A stretch of DNA of 64,000 nt from assembly GCA_963930655.1 (NCBI GenBank), contig OZ005609.1, positions 15,387,001 through 15,451,000 of the forward strand, written 5' to 3'. Below, piece after piece: positions 58,607-64,000 of the stretch (positions within the stretch are counted from its first letter, which is position 1; every line of letters starts with the position of its first letter). A program made the translations under genes and the position numbers. The DNA comes from Myrica gale (lineage: Eukaryota; Streptophyta; Magnoliopsida; Fagales; Myricaceae). Below the pieces are notes generated by a model. The model searched no databases. It was not told the origin of the DNA and saw only the letters and a list, made by a program, of their open reading frames with translations.

Positions 58607-58618
58607 CTATTTATAGTC
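58607..58618 (-). promoter_or_regulatory. TATA box of the SIRE LTR
   Basis: ACTATAAATAGA on the - strand, 120 bp downstream of the palindrome array and about 660 bp before the LTR end. This is the expected place for the element's promoter. Confidence 0.7.
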
Positions 58619-58729
58619 TCTAGGGCATCAGGGGTCTTCTGGTAAAGATTTGGAGCCGTTGGAGGTCATTTGGGTCCTTTGGAGACATTTTTAAGTGAGT
58701 GACGTCGCTCCAGGATCTGAGAAATCGAA

Positions 58730-59140
58730 GCATGTGTCGACACCTTCCCTGTATGTGTCGACACCTAGGAGTTTTGCCTGGAAACTCACTTTCAGGTGTA
58801 TGACCAATGTGTCGACACTTCTCTTCAAAGAGTTGACCCTTCAAAATGCCTTGGAAACATGCCTTCGGGTGCATGTGCAATGTGTCGACACTAATTGCAT
58901 ATGTGTCGACACCATCAGCTTTGGCCTGTAAACCTTGCCTTCTGTTGATAGTGCAATGTGTCGACACCTCTTGACCTATGTGTCGACACCTTCATCTTGG
59001 CCTGGGAACTTGCTTTCTGTTGAATGACCAATGTGCGACACCTCTTCACTATGTGTCGACACCTTCACTTCGGCTTGGAACATGCATTCTGGTGTATGAC
59101 TGATGTGTCGACACCATGATGATATGTGTCGACACCTTCA
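58730..59140. repeat. About 74-bp repeat array with paired TGTGTCGACAC palindromes
   Basis: Six pairs, centres at 58738/58759, 58813/58834 (second decayed to GTTGAC), 58886/58907, 58962/58984, 59036/59057 and 59109/59130. Pair period is 73-76 bp, different from the 97-bp array in the other LTR, yet within-pair spacing stays 21-22 bp. Confidence 0.9.
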
Positions 59141-59393
59141 ACACTTAGGCTGAAAAGTGTTTCTCCTGGCACCAACAAGCAATCCCAAAACACCTACAAT
59201 GTAAAGTTTAACAAGTAAGCTTATGTAGAGTGTTCGATTATATCTAAGGCCGATTTACAACTAGAAAACTCTTGATATCAATTTCTTAAAACGGATTTTC
59301 AAAAGTAGAATCTAAAGGTTTAAAAACACGTTGTAAAACTTTGTTATCATCAAAATCAAAGAGAATTGTTTATAAAACAACCTTGGGCTAACA

Positions 59394-59966
59394 ATCTCCC
59401 TCTTTTTGATGATGACAAACCCAATTAATAATAAACCGTTGATACCAAAATGAAAAGCTCCCCCTGAGATTAGGCTGGAGTTTTTCATGAGTTTTTAGCA
59501 AAAAGAACTTTAAGATTCTACGAAAATTTTTCAAGAGTTCCCTTTGTAAATAGAGGTTTTCCAAATTTTCAAAACCTGTAAAAACACTTCTATAACATCC
59601 TCCAAACTCCCCCAAACTTCATCATTCAATTTCAGATCACAAGACTTCATATAGAGGAGAGTTTCAAGAAGATTACCTGAAGTATGATTCAAATATCCAC
59701 AACTTTTCAAAACCTTATAACCAACATCAATGATATACCAATAAATGCTCATAAGAAACAATGCTCGTAATACCAAGAATAAACCATACATTCATCCAAC
59801 AATTGTCCAAAATACAAATTCATCCAAATGTTCAAAAGATAAGTACAGAGGAATGTCCTATCAAAAATTACATCAAAACGAAACTATCTATTTCTCCCCC
59901 TTTGACATCATCAAAAGCAGACCAAGGGAGAGGCAAAGATAGAGGAATGGGAAGACAAGGCGGGGA
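59394..59966 (-). other. SIRE element 2 3' region and purine tract
   Basis: AAAAAGAGGGAGAT (59394-59407, -) next to the LTR is the polypurine tract. The rest is non-coding and similar to 49879-50467. Confidence 0.75.
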
Positions 59967-61489
59967 CTATTGGCCAAGTGGAGGAGGATCGTAGGTGACA
60001 TCCCATTTCTTCAGCCAGTTAGTCCAGGTGGTGGAGAACCAGTACGTCCAGTTGATCACACGGGGACGAAGATTACGATCAGCATCCAAATGAAGCTCAG
60101 TAGCCGAGATCACTTCTCGAGAAGTGCTGGCCAGGGATTCCTTGAGGGCCTGAGAGGCCGAGGCGAACTTGTCCACCGTTGTCTGAATGACGTCACTGGC
60201 CAGTTTGATGCTTTTGTTGACTTGTTGCTGAACACCCCGTACATCCTCGGAGACGGTGTCAATGCGCTGTTGATGCTCCCCGAGCAACTTCTTGATATCC
60301 TCAAGACCCGTCTTCATGTCAGAGGAGAAACCGTCCATTTTCATGCTCAGTTGGTGCTGGGCCTCTTTAATTTCCTCAACAGAGGCTGTCAAGGAGTTAA
60401 GACGTGAATCCCGAGACCCACTAACCTCTCTTCGGGAAGAATACACAGCAGGTGAAGTAGTGGCATGCACTGGAGTCCGTTCTCTCGGAGGAGTTCCAGC
60501 GGTCGTGGGTACCCTATCAGTGGCCTCAACCTCTGCCTCATCAGCAGGTTCGTCCTCAGACTCTGAACCCCGTTCTTTAACCATTTGGCGTGCCCCCGCA
60601 CCTTTCTTAATCCACACACCCTCATCATTCTTCATATACCCCATTAACTTCAGGGTTTTCTCGTTGTACTCTTGAGAGATTTTTGGTTTCTCCTTAACCT
60701 CCCCAATTATGCTAACCTCGAAAGCATGAAACACATGGGTGAAATACATCCCATATGGCAGCCCTTGTTTCTTTTTCTCCATGGCCGCTTTCATGTGGTT
60801 TAGCATCAATAGCCCAAATTCATTCGAGTACGAGTGATTAAACAATACATGATAAATAACTCTAAGTATGTCACGTACTCGAATTTGCCCGTTCTAGGTA
60901 AAATGATATTGCATACCATGTGATGCAATATCTGTCTATGAACGCTAAGGGCACTGGCCATGGGTTTAAAAACCCGCTCTAGGGTTGGATCCTCCAACAC
61001 AACCCTAAGTATCTCAATGAGTTCGACTTCAGACATCCCCGCCCAACTATAAGCATCATAGAAGCATTTTCCATCATTGGGAGCCGATATCACAGAATTC
61101 AACGATGTGACAGACAAATCTAGGTGCTTAGCATTTACATAACTTGTCACATTCTCAGCGGATGTAATATTCAGATTCGAATAAACCAACTTCACAAGGT
61201 ATGGGAAACAATCCAATTTCACAGTAACAAATTTATCCCATCCTTGGTACTCAAAAATCTCTTTAAAATCAAACCCATTTTGATTAAACCAATTGAAATC
61301 CATCCACCTACCACCAAGAACTTTCCTCCCTCTAAAATCTTGAAGAAATTTATTCTTACAGAGGCCTGACCTGTAAATGTAGGCTTCTGTCATCGGCATT
61401 GGTTTTTCCACCACCTTCCCCTTCTTCTTTGCCCTCGGATTTGCAGTCGAAGTCGCCTTGAAGGGTCTCTTTGGTCGGCGTGAAGACAT
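59967..61489 (-). pseudogene. SIRE element 2 ORF3, one frameshift
   Basis: Start MSSRRPKRPFKA at 61489. Same layout as ORF3 of element 1: basic start, YIYRSGLCKNKF, GRWMDFNWF, YLVKLVYSNLNI, ILHHMVCNIILPRTG, LFIMYCLITRTRMNLGY, then after a one-base slip near 60830 the second frame with MLNHMKAAMEKKKQGLPYG, an acidic Ser/Glu linker, a long coiled coil (LSMKMDGFSSDMKTGLEDIKK through VQQQVNKSIKLASDVIQ) and the C-terminal WTYWFSTTWTNWLKKWDV. Only one break over about 500 codons makes this the better of the two copies. Function unknown; plausible roles are nucleic-acid or particle binding. Confidence 0.8.
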
Positions 61490-61699
61490 TGTGGCCGAAT
61501 GGAGGAAAAAATGGGGTTTTGGCACGGGGGTTTTGAGAGAGAGAGTGATTGGGTGAGTGAGAGGAGAGATTGAGAGAAGGAATCGCGTGGATTTGGGGAG
61601 AAAAAGAGTTCTGAGGAGGAGAGAAAGATTTCGAGCCCTAATTTTTGAAAATGAAATGTGCAAACCATGAATCCCTATTTTAAAAACAGGAATCCTGAT

Positions 61700-61945
61700 A
61701 TATGTGTCGACACTTAGTCCGTATGTGTCGACACATTGGTCTTGCACGAAAGATGTGTCGACACTTAGTCCTTATGTGTCGACACATTGGTCATGCTCCC
61801 GAATGTGTTGAAAAACACTCTCTCGGGTACAAGGCTGATGTGTCGACACTATGCATATATATGTCGACACAAGCTTCTCTAGTGAAGAAAAATGCCATTA
61901 AAACCAGATGTGTGACACTTGGTTCTTGAAGTGTCGACACATAGC
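61700..61945. promoter_or_regulatory. Palindrome pairs upstream of ORF3, element 2
   Basis: Pairs with centres 61708/61729, 61759/61780, 61844/61865 and 61913/61935 (one lacks a base). They lie 210-450 bp before the ORF3 start on the - strand, as in element 1. A promoter role is inferred. Confidence 0.55.
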
Positions 61946-62094
61946 ATGAAAACATGATTTTTCACAAAGTTTCACTAGAGAAAACATGATATATGATACA
62001 AAAATCATTGAACAAACATCAACCAACATTCAAAGCATGATCAATGCAATCAACCAATATTAATTAAGAGATAAACACAAATATATTCAAAAAT

Positions 62095-62268
62095 TCATTC
62101 CAATGGAAAACTCATTCCTATCTCTTGGCGAATAAAACAGAATCTATCCTCATTAAGGAGTTTTGTGAAAATGTCCGCCAATTGAAGGTCGATATTTACG
62201 AATTCAAGAACAATATCCCCTTTTTGAGCATGATCTCTAATAAAATGATGTTTTATCTCAATGTGTTT
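62095..62268 (-). pseudogene. RNase H tail of SIRE element 2
   Basis: [23 protein letters not shown] and [25 protein letters not shown] are nearly identical to the end of element 1's RNase H. The frame is cut at 62268 by the next LTR. Confidence 0.88.
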
Positions 62269-64000
62269 TGTCACGCCCCGAACGCTAGCCCGAAGGGGGT
62301 TAATGACAGCCGCGAACATCCACTCAATGAATGTTCTAGCGTTTTCTCTTAATCATGCAGCGGATTTTTTTTTATATACAAATACATAAACACCTACAAC
62401 TGAGAGAGATGGGCCAAAGAGATTTACGTAAACTACAACTTACACAATTGACTACGACGACAATAGTGAAAGCATCCGAATTACATGTCATGTCTGCATG
62501 GCTGAAGTACAGACCTACTCATAACATCTTGAATCCGTATATACCTTACAATTTTGTTAGCATCCTGCCGCCTCAGTGGGATATCAAGCACTCTTAGGAT
62601 TCCATGTACATTCTCCAACTCTTGACCCATAGTACATTCCCAAGGCCTATGACCAACAACATCACAATCTACTACTTACTAAGTCAGGAAATCCTCAGGA
62701 CTCCTGCCACCCGGCAAACCTGGAATGATACATTTTGAAATCGTGAGTCAAAAGACTCAGTAAGGAAAGAACTTGTAAACGTGATCTTGTAAAACATGAA
62801 CTTAAATCGTGTACTTGTACTTATAGCTTGAACTTGTAACTTGAAATTTGAACTTGAATTCATAAGCACTAGTAGCATAGCTTGAAAACATAACTTAAAA
62901 TCATAACTTGAATTCATGACTTGAAATCGTAAGCATGCACTTGAACTCATAAACTTAAGCATGCACTTAAACTTGAAATCATTATGAATTTGAAACCATA
63001 ATGAACTTAAGATCGTAAGCATGCACTTGAACTTGAAATCATAGTCCTGTAAACATAATGCGATGCATGCCTGATCATGAATCGTGATGCATGTATATGC
63101 CTCATGTTGCATATGCACATGCACTTACTTTTGAAAACATCATTGGTACTTATAAAGCTCTTGCTTTGGAAAATCTTATGGGCTACTTGAGCTCCATTTA
63201 CCCCTGGCATCAGGGTTGTGCGTTCCCGTTGGAACTGTCCCCTATTTCCCTTGGGGACCTTACATATGGTCGAGCTAGCACACCTTCTCTCATTCGTCCT
63301 TCAGTGGCTAGACACGACTCTTGGAGGTTCACACCTTCTTGCAAGCATCCTTCAGTGTGATTGCACATACCTCCCGGACTACCCATCCTTCTTGCAAGCA
63401 TCCTTCGGTATGGGTGTCCTAGGTGACATCCACCCTTCTCGTAAACGTCCTTCGGTGTGGATGCACCTTCTTGACTTGGTACGGTACCGACCGACTTGGG
63501 TTCGTTAATAACTTGTCATAAAACTTGTCATAAGGTAGCATAAAAATGGTACTTTCATTTGCATAAAAATGTCTCATTTCTCATGAGGAAAATGAATGCA
63601 AATGATCATGATGCATTCATGTCAAGCTTGGTAATTTCATGCTTGATATATCATACTTGATATGCTTATTCATAAACATTCTTCATGCAGTGTATCATTC
63701 CAGTTTTGTAAAGATTTTCACTTACCTTCGCTTGCTTGAGCATCGAACGTCTCGTTACCTACAATGAATCGTACTATTGTTATTCATAGGTTTACTAAAC
63801 GTATAGAGTAATCAATACATTACAATCATCCAAGGTATGACTTAAATCTTTCCATGTCCTAGGCCTTCAATCTAGGATCCACTCAATATCAAGAGATAAC
63901 TACAAATGCATCAAAACACACTCTCTATTCCAGCTCTGAAATCTGCTTATGTAAATTCCAGCAACAACAGTAATCTTTTAACGTTCCAACTTCCAACAAC
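62269..64000 (-). mobile_element. Chromovirus-like LTR (copy C), runs off the window
   Basis: Begins TGTCACGCCCCGAACGC inside the SIRE RNase H. It has the hairpin TGAGTCAAAAGACTCA (62745-62760) and subrepeats of the GGACGAATGCGAGAAGG type with changes (63280-63470), as in copies A and B. The region 62820-63060 is a low-complexity run of ACTTGAA / CATAA words. The outer end and any internal genes are beyond 64000. Confidence 0.75.

Larger units (their letters stand above)
57950..59393 (-). repeat. SIRE LTR between elements 1 and 2
   Basis: About 1444 bp, TGTTAGCCCAAGGTTG to CTTGGGTTGTT in element sense. It is the 3' LTR of element 2 and lies where the 5' LTR of element 1 should be. A good TATA box ACTATAAATAG is at about 58607-58618 (-), with six palindrome pairs upstream of it. 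Confidence 0.85.
57950..62268 (-). mobile_element. SIRE-type copia element 2, 3' part only
   Basis: RNase H tail (62268-62095), ORF3 (61489-59967), 3' region and LTR (59393-57950). Everything upstream is cut off by the LTR starting at 62269. Confidence 0.85.

Overview
The window is nuclear DNA of a flowering plant. The evidence is a land-plant glycerol-3-phosphate acyltransferase gene with a typical short GT-AG intron, set among plant-type transposons: Ty1/copia including SIRE-type elements with an extra ORF, Ty3/gypsy chromovirus-like LTRs, CACTA/En-Spm, MULE, hAT, TRIM and MITEs. The species cannot be named from the sequence. No tRNA, rRNA, CRISPR or bacterial-type operon was seen. Nearly everything except the acyltransferase gene is mobile-element DNA, much of it nested.

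Left part (1-11.7 kb). A GPAT2/GPAT3-type gene on the + strand (start ATG 1248, stop 10599) is split in coding exon 1 by a complete copia element on the - strand (1458-9108). The element has two 1327-bp LTRs that look almost identical and a 5-bp target duplication (CATCC). Outside the insertion the gene's frame is intact. The element is recent, yet its gag is largely deleted and its pol has two frameshifts.

Middle part (11.7-45.7 kb). This is a layered graveyard. A CACTA-like end lies at 11724. An LTR element with a Ty3/gypsy-type primer site (12502-16138, TSD GAATG) holds a hAT element (13907-15188, TSD CAGACACC). A 4.0-kb non-autonomous CACTA element (18447-22490, TSD CTA) holds a 353-bp TRIM (19871-20223, TSD TCTTG). 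Then come a decayed CACTA TNP2-type transposase (23.6-25.4 kb), a MULE-type MITE with a 9-bp TSD (25510-25835), an LTR-like region (27-29.5 kb), a decayed Transposase_24 gene (32.9-36.8 kb) with a chromovirus-like LTR in one intron, and a second such LTR reversed (37750-about 40710). A broken MULE follows: a GRF zinc-finger exon pair on + and a MURA transposase on - that lacks its catalytic core. The two CACTA transposase remnants may belong to one very large dismantled CACTA element.

Right part (45.7-64 kb). An LTR (45714-48079) and a fragment of the copia-LTR family lead into two SIRE-type copia elements in tandem on the - strand. The first has gag, protease, integrase, RT-RNase H, a third ORF and an LTR. 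The second has an RNase H tail, a third ORF and an LTR, and is broken at 62269 by another chromovirus-like LTR that runs off the window. The most striking signal is here: about twenty copies of the palindrome TGTGTCGACACA or close variants, nearly always in pairs whose centres are 21 bp (20-22) apart. They lie in the LTR upstream regions and again just upstream of the third ORF of both elements, which suggests a shared regulatory module and a separate promoter for that ORF.
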